A stretch of DNA of 64,000 nt from Delftia tsuruhatensis. Its GTDB lineage: Bacteria > Pseudomonadota > Gammaproteobacteria > Burkholderiales > Burkholderiaceae_C. This document shows positions 7,699 to 15,546 of the stretch, one piece after another (position 1 is the first letter of the stretch; each line of letters begins with the position of its first letter). The notes below the pieces were generated by a model. The model saw nothing but the letters and a program-made list of their open reading frames with translations. It was not told where the DNA came from and did not search any database. Made by a program: the position numbers and the translations under genes. Where the stretch lies: NCBI RefSeq assembly GCF_903815225.1, contig NZ_LR813084.1, forward strand, positions 2,212,501-2,276,500, written 5' to 3'.

Positions 7699-8421
7699 TC
7701 AGGCGCCTTTCTTCAGCGGCAGCACATTGCCGGATTCCTTGCCGTCGATGGACACGCGGGCGCCGGTCACGAAGTAGGCGTGCATGTCATGGGCGAAGCT
7801 GTTGAGGCTGTTGAGGATGGACTTGTTGCCGCGCACCAGGGCGTTGTAGCCGAGCACGGCTGGAATCGCCACTGCCAGGCCCAGCGCCGTCATGATCAGC
7901 GCCTCGCCGATGGGACCGGCCACCTTGTCGATGGAGGACTGTCCGGACAGGCCGATGGCCACCAGGGCGTGATAGATGCCCCAGACGGTGCCGAACAGGC
8001 CGATGAAGGGGGCGGTGGAGCCCACGGAAGCCAGGATGGCCAGGCCAGACTGCAGGCGTGCCGTGAACTCGCTGATGCCGTTGCGCATGCAGCGGGTCAC
8101 CCAGTCGCTGATGTCCAGTGTGTCGTGCAGGTGGGCGCTGGTCTTGCGATGGTGGGCGGTGGCTTCACGGCCCTCCAGCACCAGGTAGCGGAAGGGGTTG
8201 GCCTTGTCGTCGCCCAGCTTCTCCAGGCCGCTGGCCAGGTCGGGGCTGTGCCAGAAGTCCTGGGCGTTGCGCGCGAACTTCTTGAACTTCACGATGTCCA
8301 GGGCCTTGACGATGATCACCAGCCAGGAAGCCACGGACATGGCCAGCAAGATGATGGCGACGGCCCGGGTGACGAAGTCCCCCTGCGTCCAGACGTGGGC
8401 AATGCCGAATTGGGAATCCAT
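7699..8421 (-). CDS. exbB: Biopolymer transport protein ExbB
   Basis: The 240-residue MotA/TolQ/ExbB-family protein has three membrane helices (about residues 15-38, 130-155 and 170-195). The family motif covers ASVGSTAPFIGLFGTVWGIYHAL, followed by GEALIMTALGLAVAIPAVLGYN. It forms the proton channel with ExbD that drives TonB-dependent uptake of iron-siderophore or heme. It sits between tonB (15-base gap) and exbD (2-base gap) in one operon. Length and motifs are complete. Confidence 0.93.
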   Translation of the reverse strand: MDSQFGIAHVWTQGDFVTRAVAIILLAMSVASWLVIIVKALDIVKFKKFARNAQDFWHSPDLASGLEKLGDDKANPFRYLVLEGREATAHHRKTSAHLHDTLDISDWVTRCMRNGISEFTARLQSGLAILASVGSTAPFIGLFGTVWGIYHALVAIGLSGQSSIDKVAGPIGEALIMTALGLAVAIPAVLGYNALVRGNKSILNSLNSFAHDMHAYFVTGARVSIDGKESGNVLPLKKGA

Positions 8422-8436
8422 GGATACTCCTGAGAA

Positions 8437-9140
8437 TCAATTGAGAGTGAATTTGACCGGAACGGTGACAGACATCGGGACGGGGACACCGTTGCTCTTG
8501 CCGGGAACGAATTTCCAGTTCTTGACGCCGTCGACGGCCTGCTGGTCCAGGCGCTCGTAGCCGCTGGATTTGCTGACCTCGATCTTCTGGGGCAGGCCAT
8601 GCTCATCCACGAAGATGCGCAGCATCACGGTGCCCTGCTCTCCCATGCGTCTGCTGATGGCCGGGTAGCTGGGCGCAGGATTGTTCAGATAGGCCGCGTT
8701 GCTCGACGGCAATTCGATCTTGGGTGGAGCCGGTGGTGCGGGGGGCGCGGGAGGCGCGGGTGGTGCCGGGGGGGGGCAGGCGGAGCCGGTGGGGCTTCCA
8801 CGACGGGTTTGGGCTCTTCTTCCAGTGTTCCTCGTGGCGCCGCCGGCGCCGGTTTGGGGTCGGCGATGGCCTTGGGCAAGGGCGGTGCCTTCTTCACGAC
8901 CGGCTGGGGCTTGGGCGGTGGTGGAGGCGGCGGAGGCTTGGGGACTTCCGGCTCGGGTGCGGGTGGCGAAATGAATTCCGCGATCACCTGGACTGGCACG
9001 ATGACCTCTTCAGGGGCTCGCTGCAGCAGGCCATGCTGCATCGCCCAGAGGGTTGCCGCATGCAAGGCCACGACCGAACCTGCAATGGCCATGTTGCGGC
9101 CAAGACCCCCCGAGGGGCCAAAACGTTCAGACTGGGACAT
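8437..9140 (-). pseudogene. tonB: tonB, split by a frameshift in a 9-C tract
   Basis: Two frames together make one TonB. The first, from 9140, gives the N-terminal membrane anchor (MAIAGSVVALHAATLWAM) and a Pro-rich spacer with an EPEVPKPPPPPPPPKPQP run. The second, ending at 8437, gives the C-terminal domain (PAPSYPAISRRMGEQGTVML, then SKSSGYERLDQQAVDGVKNWKF). They meet in a run of nine C on the minus strand (G at 8768-8776). With ten or seven C the frame is restored and the spacer continues as regular Pro-Pro-Ala repeats to a 234- or 233-residue protein. With nine, translation leaves frame and stops at 8685. This could be a sequencing slip, a true mutation or a phase-variable switch. Confidence 0.85.
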
Positions 9141-9200
9141 AGAGACAGAAGGAGCGGCGGGCGGATGGATGCCATGTGCCGTCGCTCGAAGGACGGAGTA

Positions 9201-9275
9201 TCAGCTGCGCAGGATCCACCAGGTGCATGTAACGACGAGGATCAGGCTGCCGACAAGTGCTGAGAGGAGGACCAT
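9201..9275 (-). CDS. Possible 24-residue single-helix membrane peptide
   Basis: An ATG with the ribosome site GGAGAG six bases upstream opens a 24-codon frame. It overlaps the last 34 bases of bfd and ends 60 bases before tonB. The peptide is almost entirely one hydrophobic segment (start MVLLSALVGSLILVV, then TCTWWILRS), as expected for a small membrane protein. It lies in the predicted Fur-controlled bfd-tonB-exbBD operon. It could be a real small protein acting on the Ton motor or simply translational coupling from bfd to tonB. Function unknown. Confidence 0.45.
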   Translation of the reverse strand: MVLLSALVGSLILVVTCTWWILRS

Positions 9276-9514
9276 GCTTTGCTCTCCAGGATGTTGTTGG
9301 CAAGCTGGACGGTCTGGGCCGCGGTCTCATTGTGTATGGCGGCCACAGGCTGGGTTGCGCAGCATTGCGCTACCACGTCCCGGGCACAGCTCTCGCACCG
9401 ACCGCACTGCATGGCGATACCCAATTCGAATTGGATCTCGTCAAAGCTCATGCCCGCATGAGCGTGGCGTGCGATCTCACGGTCGGAAACCCGGCGGCAA
9501 ACACAGACGATCAT
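9242..9514 (-). CDS. bfd: Bacterioferritin-associated ferredoxin-like protein
   Basis: The 90-residue protein starts MIVCVCRRVSDREI and continues with CGRCESCARDVV, giving the four Cys of a Bfd-type [2Fe-2S] domain (CxC and CxxC). Bfd donates electrons to bacterioferritin to mobilise stored iron. The C-terminal 30 residues beyond the domain are not conserved family sequence. A Fur-box-like site lies 44 bases upstream, and tonB-exbB-exbD follow on the same strand, so the operon couples iron release with iron uptake. Confidence 0.88.
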   Translation of the reverse strand: MIVCVCRRVSDREIARHAHAGMSFDEIQFELGIAMQCGRCESCARDVVAQCCATQPVAAIHNETAAQTVQLANNILESKAWSSSQHLSAA

Positions 9515-9557
9515 GGCTGCAGGCAGTAGTGGCTGGCTATTGATGGGATGAAAAATT

Positions 9558-9576
9558 ATAAATGAGAATTCATCGC
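9558..9576 (-). promoter_or_regulatory. Fur-box-like site before bfd-tonB-exbBD
   Basis: The sequence ATAAATGAGAATTCATCGC contains the core AATGAGAATTCAT, which resembles two overlapping Fur half-sites. It lies in the short AT-rich promoter region of the operon. It is weaker than the hemP site. Confidence 0.5.
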
Positions 9577-9614
9577 ATTTGCAATGCTTGGTTGGCTGTA
9601 GGGCTGTAGCGACC

Positions 9615-10748
9615 TCAGGCCTGCCCGGGATCCAGCAGTGCGGGCGTGGCCTGATCCAGTGTGGCGCAGCCCGTGAGCGCCATGGCGATCTCCAGTTCGT
9701 CCCTCAGCAGCCGCAGCACATGGGCGACTCCCGCAGCCCCTGCGTTGGCCAGGCCCCAGAGTACGGGCCGGCCCACGAGCACGGCCGTCGCTCCCAGGGC
9801 AATGGCCTTGAGCACATCGGTGCCGCGCCGTATGCCGCCATCGGCCAGCAGGGGCAAGTCCAGTCCCGCCGCCCGCAACGCGCGGCTCACGTGGCCCAGC
9901 GCGATGGCCGTTGCTGGCGCTGTGTCCAGCGTGCGCCCGCCATGGTTGGAGACGATGAGACCGGCCACCCCCAACTGGGCGGCCTGGATGGCATCCGCGG
10001 GGTGCAGCACACCCTTGAGCACAATCGGCAGCCGCGTCTGCTGCTGCAGCCATGCGATGTCCTCCCAGGTGGGGGCCTGTTGCAGCAGCCCGTCGAAAAG
10101 TGCGCTCTGTCCTGGCGCCAGTTGCATGGCGGCGGGAGGCTCCAGCCCCCGCAGGTTCACAGCGGAAATGCCGGCAGGAAGGCGAAAGTTCGCTCGCCGT
10201 TCCCGGTCCCGGACGCCGCTGGTCGGAGCGTCCACGGTCAGCACCAGTGCCTCGTAGCCGGCGGCTTCGGCGCGATCCAGCAAATGCCGGGTGAATCCCC
10301 GGTCATGCTGCAGGTAGAGCTGAAACCACAGAGGTCCGCGACCGGGCGTGGATTGCGCGGCCCGTGCCACCGTCTCCAGCGGCAAGCTGGCCTGTGTGCT
10401 GAGCACCATGCCCGAGCCCAGCGCCGCCGCAGCGTAGGTGGTGGCCAGCTCCCCGTCGGCATGCGCCATGCGCTGCAGTGCCATGGGGGCGACAAGCAGC
10501 GGGCATGCCAGCTCTTGGCCCAGCAATCGCACCCGTGTGTGTCCGCCTGCCAGAGGTCTGAGCACGCGCGGCCACAGTGCCAGCGCATCCCAGGCAAGGC
10601 GATTGGCGGCCAGGCTGTGCTCGTCGGCCGCGCCGCCCGAGAAATAGGCCCAGGCGTTGTCATCGAGCCGCTGCCGCGCGTGCAGTTCGTGGTCGGCCAG
10701 GTTGACGATGCCGTCGGGAACGGCGTGAAGGGCAGGCACGTTGCTCAT
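9615..10748 (-). CDS. FMN-dependent alpha-hydroxy-acid oxidase/dehydrogenase
   Basis: The 377-residue protein belongs to the glycolate oxidase/L-lactate dehydrogenase (LldD) family, TIM barrels with FMN that oxidise L-2-hydroxy acids to 2-oxo acids. Visible motifs are AWAYFSGGAADE near the N-terminus, the catalytic segment GLIVSNHGGRTLD (His base and Arg substrate anchor), and the phosphate-binding DGGIRRGTDVLKAIALGATAV. The start MSNVP was chosen over one 19 codons upstream, which adds non-family sequence. Substrate (lactate, glycolate or mandelate) cannot be settled. It stands alone, downstream of a SWIB gene with a terminator between. Confidence 0.87.
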   Translation of the reverse strand: MSNVPALHAVPDGIVNLADHELHARQRLDDNAWAYFSGGAADEHSLAANRLAWDALALWPRVLRPLAGGHTRVRLLGQELACPLLVAPMALQRMAHADGELATTYAAAALGSGMVLSTQASLPLETVARAAQSTPGRGPLWFQLYLQHDRGFTRHLLDRAEAAGYEALVLTVDAPTSGVRDRERRANFRLPAGISAVNLRGLEPPAAMQLAPGQSALFDGLLQQAPTWEDIAWLQQQTRLPIVLKGVLHPADAIQAAQLGVAGLIVSNHGGRTLDTAPATAIALGHVSRALRAAGLDLPLLADGGIRRGTDVLKAIALGATAVLVGRPVLWGLANAGAAGVAHVLRLLRDELEIAMALTGCATLDQATPALLDPGQA

Positions 10749-10812
10749 GGCATGCGAAGGTGGTCGGTGTGCGGCGTCGTCCGGGATGGTACGGGAGACG
10801 CGCAAAAAAAGA

Positions 10813-10837
10813 AAAGCCGGCCCGAGGGGCCGGCTTT
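10813..10837 (-). terminator. Intrinsic terminator of the SWIB gene
   Basis: An 11-bp stem (AAAGCCGGCCC and complement) with a 3-base loop is followed on the minus strand by TTTCTTTTTTT. It lies 23 bases past the SWIB stop. Confidence 0.88.
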
Positions 10838-10860
10838 CATCCGCGGGCGAAGCCCTGGAA

Positions 10861-11160
10861 TTACTTGACGTGCTTGCCGATCAGGCCAGCCATCTCGAAC
10901 ATCGAGACCTGGGGCTTGCCGAACACTTCCTTGAGCTTCGCGTCGGCGTTGATCATGCGCTTGTTGGTGGCGTCCTGCAGCTTGTTGGCCTTGATGTAGA
11001 CCCACAGCTTGCTGATGATCTCGGTGCGGGGCAGGGGAGTGGAACCCACCACGGCAGCCAGGGCGGGGCTGGGGGTGAGGGGTTTCATGAAGGCGGCGTT
11101 GGGTGTGCGCTTCTTTGCGGGAGCTGCCGGAGCAGCTGTTGCCTTCTTTGCAGTTGCCAT
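10861..11160 (-). CDS. SWIB/MDM2 domain protein
   Basis: The 99-residue protein has a basic Ala/Lys/Pro-rich N-terminus of about 25 residues (MATAKKATAAPAAPAKKR), like a histone tail, followed by one SWIB domain: LPRTEIISKLWVYIKANKL, then ADAKLKEVFGKPQVSMFEM. SWIB proteins occur in chlamydiae and many betaproteobacteria, and a role in nucleoid or topoisomerase-linked processes is suspected but not proved. The Lys/Ala/Pro tail supports DNA association. It is monocistronic, with its own terminator. Confidence 0.88.
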   Translation of the reverse strand: MATAKKATAAPAAPAKKRTPNAAFMKPLTPSPALAAVVGSTPLPRTEIISKLWVYIKANKLQDATNKRMINADAKLKEVFGKPQVSMFEMAGLIGKHVK

Positions 11161-11374
11161 GTTGCTTGTTCCTAATAGGGAGTGGATTCTGTACCAGCGA
11201 AGAACCGTCGCTATCCACTGGCAGGCTGATGCTAATGGGAAAAAAACGCTCTTCCAAGCTCGGTCGTCAAATTTTTGCCTCGATTTGTTGCTGTAGCGCT
11301 GTTTTTTGAGGAGTTTTTGCATTCCAGGGCGCTTTCCTGGGGCTGTGCTGCTGGTGGCTGCTGGCTTTGCAGGC

Positions 11375-12325
11375 CTATGGCGGGCTGGCCTTGCTGGTTG
11401 CGAGGGGAGGAGCCGGCTGCTTCCTGGTGGGCCAGGTGGCCACAAGAATGCCCAGCAGGGCAATCGCAAAGGCCAGCGCCTGCATGGAGGAGACCTGCTC
11501 GCCCAGGGCGCACATGCCGACAACGGCGGCACTGATCGGCAGCAAGACGGTGAACGTGCCGGCCTGAGAGGCCGGCACGCTGCGCAATCCCGTCATCCAC
11601 AGCCAGACGGTCCAGACGCAGGCGGCCAGTGCATAGAACAGCAGCAGGCCCCAGGTGCCGGCGGTGACGGCCCCGAAGTCGAACCGCCATGCGAGATACA
11701 GCCCGAACGGGGTTGACAGTACGAATCCCCAGAGGTTGACGATGGAAGTGATGCGCTTGGGGCCCAGCGCTGTGGTGAGGCGCTTGCCGATGACGGCATA
11801 GAAAGCCTCGCAGAGCACGGCGCCGATGAGCAGGACCTGTCCCAGCCATGCCTGCGGCGATGTCGTGGTGGGCAAGGAACCGTCGGCTTCGGGTCGCGAC
11901 AATGCATGGAGGCCGATGCCGGTCACGGCCAGCGCGATGGCCAGCCAGGTGCGCGCTGCCACGCGCTCGCGCAAGAACAGCCAGCTCATCAAGGCCACGG
12001 CCGCCGGTATCGCCGCCATGGTCACGCCGGCGGTGACGGCGCTGGTCAGGCTCACGCCGGTGACCATGCAGAGCGTGAAAAGAAAGTTGCCGAACAGCGA
12101 CTCCAGAAACAGCAGTCCCTGTGTGCGCCGTGACAACGGTGCCTCGTCCGCAGGCTTGCGCAGCCAGCGCAGCATGGCGATGGCACCGATGCCAAAGCGC
12201 AGCCAAGCCAGCAGGAGCACGGGAAATATCGCTGCCAGGGGCTTGGACAGGGCGACATAGCTGCCCACCAGGGACATGCTCAGCGCCAGGCATGCGTAGG
12301 CTGAGGTGCGATGAGAGGCGTTCAC
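11375..12325 (-). CDS. EamA/DMT-superfamily exporter
   Basis: The 316-residue protein has ten hydrophobic helices in two EamA halves of about five each, which is the plan of the drug/metabolite transporter superfamily (RhaT/YdcZ/RarD type). Conserved features include the first-half AWLRFGIGAIAMLRW and the second-half GTFTVLLPISAAVVGMCALGEQVS. It probably exports an amino acid or other metabolite; the substrate cannot be inferred. No partner gene is adjacent. The start MNASHRT fits the family; a longer frame upstream is not hydrophobic. Confidence 0.85.
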   Translation of the reverse strand: MNASHRTSAYACLALSMSLVGSYVALSKPLAAIFPVLLLAWLRFGIGAIAMLRWLRKPADEAPLSRRTQGLLFLESLFGNFLFTLCMVTGVSLTSAVTAGVTMAAIPAAVALMSWLFLRERVAARTWLAIALAVTGIGLHALSRPEADGSLPTTTSPQAWLGQVLLIGAVLCEAFYAVIGKRLTTALGPKRITSIVNLWGFVLSTPFGLYLAWRFDFGAVTAGTWGLLLFYALAACVWTVWLWMTGLRSVPASQAGTFTVLLPISAAVVGMCALGEQVSSMQALAFAIALLGILVATWPTRKQPAPPLATSKASPP

Positions 12326-12709
12326 GGCAAGGATGTGGTGCAGGGGGGGCGTGCCGCAGCAAGGCAGCCGCCCGATCGCGCGATGTTACCTGTGCGGTGT
12401 GCATTGACAGGCTGGAGCGCCCGTCACGCGCCTGCCGCACACAGGTGCCATGCTGGCAGGGTTTTCATTGCGTGGATTCTTGTTTTCGCATGATGAAAAA
12501 TTGAAATGTTGCATTGCGCCAATTTTTCTCAATACGAGAAATTGCATTTCATATTGAGGAAATGAAAAATAACTCTTTGTTTTTAAAAGAAAAAAATTTA
12601 GTCTTGTATAAGATACAAGATGCTTTCCTTGTCTTCTATAAGACTTAAATTTGATCCCAAGGCCGACGCAAGAAAGCCGCTTGTTTCAACAACCTCCCAG
12701 GAGAGCAAC
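12326..12709. promoter_or_regulatory. aceA promoter region with repeated GTCTT(G/C)TATAAGA operator
   Basis: This 384-base divergent gap turns sharply AT-rich from about 12480. It holds a perfect palindrome TCTTGTAT-AAG-ATACAAGA (12602-12620) and a second short palindrome GTCTT-CTAT-AAGAC (12631-12644). Both contain GTCTT(G/C)TATAAGA, as direct repeats exactly 30 bp apart, so two bound dimers would sit near the same helix face. They lie 66-109 bases upstream of the aceA start. They are likely the operator for acetate/glyoxylate control; the regulator is not in the window. Confidence 0.55.
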
Positions 12710-14041
12710 ATGCCCCAATCCCTGACCCAGCAACTGAGCCGTGAACAGCAGATTTCCGCCCTCGAGAAGGACTGGGCCCAGAACCCCCGCTGGAAGAGCG
12801 TCAAGCGCGGCTACAGCGCCGCCGACGTGGTGCGCCTGCGCGGCAGCCTGCAGCCCGAGTACACGCTGGCACAGCGCGGTGCGGAAGTGCTCTGGGACAA
12901 GATCAACGGCAGCGCCAGGAAGGGCTATGTGAACGCCTTCGGCGCCATCTCCGCCGGCCAGGCCATGCAGCAGGCCAAGGCCGGCCTGGAAGCGGTGTAT
13001 CTGTCGGGCTGGCAGGTGGCCGCCGACGGCAACACCAGCGAAACCATGTATCCCGACCAGTCGCTGTACGCCTATGACTCGGTGCCCACCATGGTGCGCC
13101 GCATCAACAACACCTTCAAGCGTGCCGACGAGATCCAGTGGGGCCGCGGCATCAACCCCGGCGACAAGGAGTTCATCGACTACTTCCTGCCCATCGTGGC
13201 CGATGCGGAAGCCGGTTTCGGCGGCGTGCTCAATGCCTTCGAGCTGATGAAGAACATGATTGCCGCAGGCGCGGCCGGCGTGCACTTCGAAGACCAGCTG
13301 GCCGCCGTGAAGAAGTGTGGTCACATGGGTGGCAAGGTGCTGGTGCCCACGCAGGAAGCCGTCGAGAAGCTGATCGCCGCACGCTTTGCCGCCGACGTGC
13401 TGGGCGTGCCCACCATCGTGCTGGCCCGCACCGACGCTGAAGCCGCCAACCTGATCACCTCCGACCATGATGCGAACGACAAGCCGTTCCTGACCGGCGA
13501 GCGCACGCAGGAGGGCTTCTACCGTGTCAGGAACGGCCTGGAGCAGGCCATCAGCCGTGGCGTGGCCTATGCGCCCTACGCCGATCTGGTGTGGTGCGAG
13601 ACCGGCGTGCCCGACATCGGCTTTGCCCGCGAGTTTGCCCAGGCCGTGCATGCCGCCTGCCCGGGCAAGCTGCTGAGCTACAACTGCTCGCCCTCGTTCA
13701 ACTGGAAGAAGAACCTCAACGACAGCCAGATCGCTTCCTTCCAGGAAGACCTGTCGGCTCTCGGCTACAAGTTCCAGTTCATCACGCTGGCCGGCATTCA
13801 CGTCAACTGGTTCAACACCTTCAAGTTTGCCCACGCCTACGCCAACGGCGAAGGCATGAAGCACTACGTGAACATGGTGCAGGAGCCCGAATTCGCAGCC
13901 CGCGAACAAGGCTACACCTTCGTGTCGCACCAGCAGGAAGTGGGTGCAGGCTACTTCGACGATGTGACCACGGTGATCCAGGGCGGCTCGTCCAGCGTCA
14001 AGGCACTGACCGGCTCCACGGAAGAGGAGCAATTCCACTGA
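12710..14041 (+). CDS. aceA: Isocitrate lyase
   Basis: The 443-residue enzyme splits isocitrate to glyoxylate and succinate in the glyoxylate shunt, needed for growth on acetate and fatty acids. The catalytic loop KKCGHMGGK (nucleophilic Cys) and the Mg-binding ARTDAEAA segment are present, as is [10 protein letters not shown], and the length fits the prokaryotic type. AGGAG lies eight bases upstream of the ATG. The last 19 codons and the terminator are duplicated 16 kb downstream, next to thrS, showing that the 3' end was the junction for the accessory island. The gene itself is intact. No malate synthase is adjacent. Confidence 0.95.
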   Translation: MPQSLTQQLSREQQISALEKDWAQNPRWKSVKRGYSAADVVRLRGSLQPEYTLAQRGAEVLWDKINGSARKGYVNAFGAISAGQAMQQAKAGLEAVYLSGWQVAADGNTSETMYPDQSLYAYDSVPTMVRRINNTFKRADEIQWGRGINPGDKEFIDYFLPIVADAEAGFGGVLNAFELMKNMIAAGAAGVHFEDQLAAVKKCGHMGGKVLVPTQEAVEKLIAARFAADVLGVPTIVLARTDAEAANLITSDHDANDKPFLTGERTQEGFYRVRNGLEQAISRGVAYAPYADLVWCETGVPDIGFAREFAQAVHAACPGKLLSYNCSPSFNWKKNLNDSQIASFQEDLSALGYKFQFITLAGIHVNWFNTFKFAHAYANGEGMKHYVNMVQEPEFAAREQGYTFVSHQQEVGAGYFDDVTTVIQGGSSSVKALTGSTEEEQFH

Positions 14042-14129
14042 AGCGCGGCTTTGGTGAGTGCAACTTCAGGTAGATAGGGGTGAGAAAGCGTCCGGGGCCT
14101 TGTGCTTCGGGCGCTTTTTCTTTGCTGGG
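13983..14129 (+). repeat. Left 147-bp direct repeat (aceA 3' end plus terminator)
   Basis: This stretch matches 30052-30198 at 139 of 147 bases with no gap. It covers the last 19 aceA codons with the stop, the 3' untranslated region and the intrinsic terminator. The bases after it, 14130-14421, contain no gene that I can see and no match to the thrS side. So aceA and thrS were probably neighbours before the 16-kb segment arrived. Confidence 0.9.
14085..14121 (+). terminator. Intrinsic terminator of aceA
   Basis: Arms AAAGCGTCCG and CGGGCGCTTT pair over ten bases with one G-U, followed by TTTTTCTTT. A second copy lies in the right-hand repeat. Confidence 0.8.
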
Positions 14130-14421
14130 TTGTGCAGATGGCTGCTGGTCGGGTTGGTCAAGACCGGCTGCATTCGGCCAGGAGCTGCCTTCGGAGGCGT
14201 TCCCACAGGCGGCGGCTTCATGCTGCCTGCGGTCACTCGGCGGAAATCCTGCCCGCTGCATTGAATCCCGAAAGCTGCCATTAAAGGTCACAGCCCCATC
14301 GCAGCTCGCGCGTCAAAACCTCGAAGCCCGCCGGTGAACTGCGTAGTCAAAATCTTCAAAACTCGTCCTGCGATCCAATGTCAAGGTTGCAGGAAGGTTG
14401 CTGGTTTTCCGTCAAGGCCTG

Positions 14422-15456
14422 TTACGGGTAGAGCACATGAGCTGGCCGGTCACCAAGATGCCGCCTACTGTCATCGAGCTGCGTAGTGTTCAGTGCATAG
14501 GTTCGCAACAACCATCGTGAGTGCCCGCCGATGTCAACACCCACTTCTGCTCGACCATGCAGGCACAGCCGATTGTTCACGAGCAGCACGTCTCCCGGCT
14601 CGATGGCCACAGGCTTTGCAATCTCGCCGCAAGCCTTTGTGAAATTCTCGGCGGCTACTTCTGCTGCCCCACCGGGTTCGGTTGGGGACACATTGGAGTG
14701 ACTGAAACGAACCATTGTGCCGATGGCCGCGTCCTTGAGCACTGGTTCATCGATCGCGACGTGAACTTCCCCGAGGATGTCCTGCATCCCGTCTAGGAAG
14801 GTCGTCTGGGCTCCGATGGAAAACTGTCCTAGCTTCAACTCGTGCACATCCTCCGGCGACAGCTTCGCCAGGGCTTCGCCTAACACCATCACTGTAGTTG
14901 GTACCGCATTCGGATTCCGCAGGCCAACCAAAGTCACCAAGTCGGGGGACGGCGCGATTCGGGCGTTCGAGGCATCGCTGTCCCCATTGAACGGGAAGCT
15001 CACCGCATCGGTGTGCCCTCGAAGCCCACCCTGCGATTTGCGCGCAAACTTACCCTCGCCGGGAATCGCCGTCAGACTGACAAACAGCTCACCGCTGTTC
15101 TCGGAGCCGTAAGAGATGGTCTCTAAGCCAAGAAATGCATGAGCAGCGATAGCCGCAGCGCGGCCCATCTGCGTTCCACTAACGTCCGGAACAGGTGTAA
15201 ACCAATCCGGAGTGTCGGGCAGTTCGCCAGGTTCAAAAACTCCGGCAAGAAGAACGAATGGGGCTGCAACGGCGTGCTGCCGCATGGCGGCTAGGTCCTC
15301 GCCTGCGCTCTCAAGCTTCTTCGCCACCGCACTGCCAAGGGTCATTCCGAGTTCGTCAGGAGAAGCCAGAGCAGTCGTTCGTTGGTCTAAGGTAGTCGCC
15401 TGCTTCCAGTCGTCGACAGCAGACCTGACGGCCACAGCCAGCTTTGACGCAGTCAT
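14422..15456 (-). CDS. 2-oxoglutarate/Fe(II) dioxygenase-like protein (TauD/asparagine oxygenase type)
   Basis: The 344-residue protein resembles TauD/TfdA and clavaminate synthase-like oxygenases. The iron ligands are visible as H148-x-D150 in GHTDAVSFPF and H300 in LLVNNRLCLHGRAE, with R314 or R318 in SRWLLRTYAL as the 2-oxoglutarate anchor. Central sequence (PSPDLVTLVGLRNPN, then PTTVMVLGEALAKL) is like the asparagine oxygenase group that hydroxylates amino acids. GGAGA precedes the start. It is divergent, by 90 bases, from the RHH/HTH and helicase-nuclease pair, and its base composition is closer to theirs than to the chromosome. Either a metabolic cargo gene or a modifying enzyme of the neighbouring system. 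Confidence 0.75.
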   Translation of the reverse strand: MTASKLAVAVRSAVDDWKQATTLDQRTTALASPDELGMTLGSAVAKKLESAGEDLAAMRQHAVAAPFVLLAGVFEPGELPDTPDWFTPVPDVSGTQMGRAAAIAAHAFLGLETISYGSENSGELFVSLTAIPGEGKFARKSQGGLRGHTDAVSFPFNGDSDASNARIAPSPDLVTLVGLRNPNAVPTTVMVLGEALAKLSPEDVHELKLGQFSIGAQTTFLDGMQDILGEVHVAIDEPVLKDAAIGTMVRFSHSNVSPTEPGGAAEVAAENFTKACGEIAKPVAIEPGDVLLVNNRLCLHGRAEVGVDIGGHSRWLLRTYALNTTQLDDSRRHLGDRPAHVLYP

Positions 15457-15546
15457 AAATTCTCCATTGGTTGATACATTATTGATATACTTCTACACAG
15501 GCTTCAAGGGGGCACGCTCACGCCCCTGCTGCCATGGAGGGCGTTT
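15457..15546. promoter_or_regulatory. Divergent promoter region of the putative defence unit
   Basis: This 90-base AT-rich gap separates the oxygenase-like gene (minus) and the RHH/HTH gene (plus). It contains the near-repeat TTGATACATTATTGATATAC, with TTGATA twice in 15 bases. These could be promoter elements or half-sites for the RHH/HTH protein encoded next to it (inference). Confidence 0.4.
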
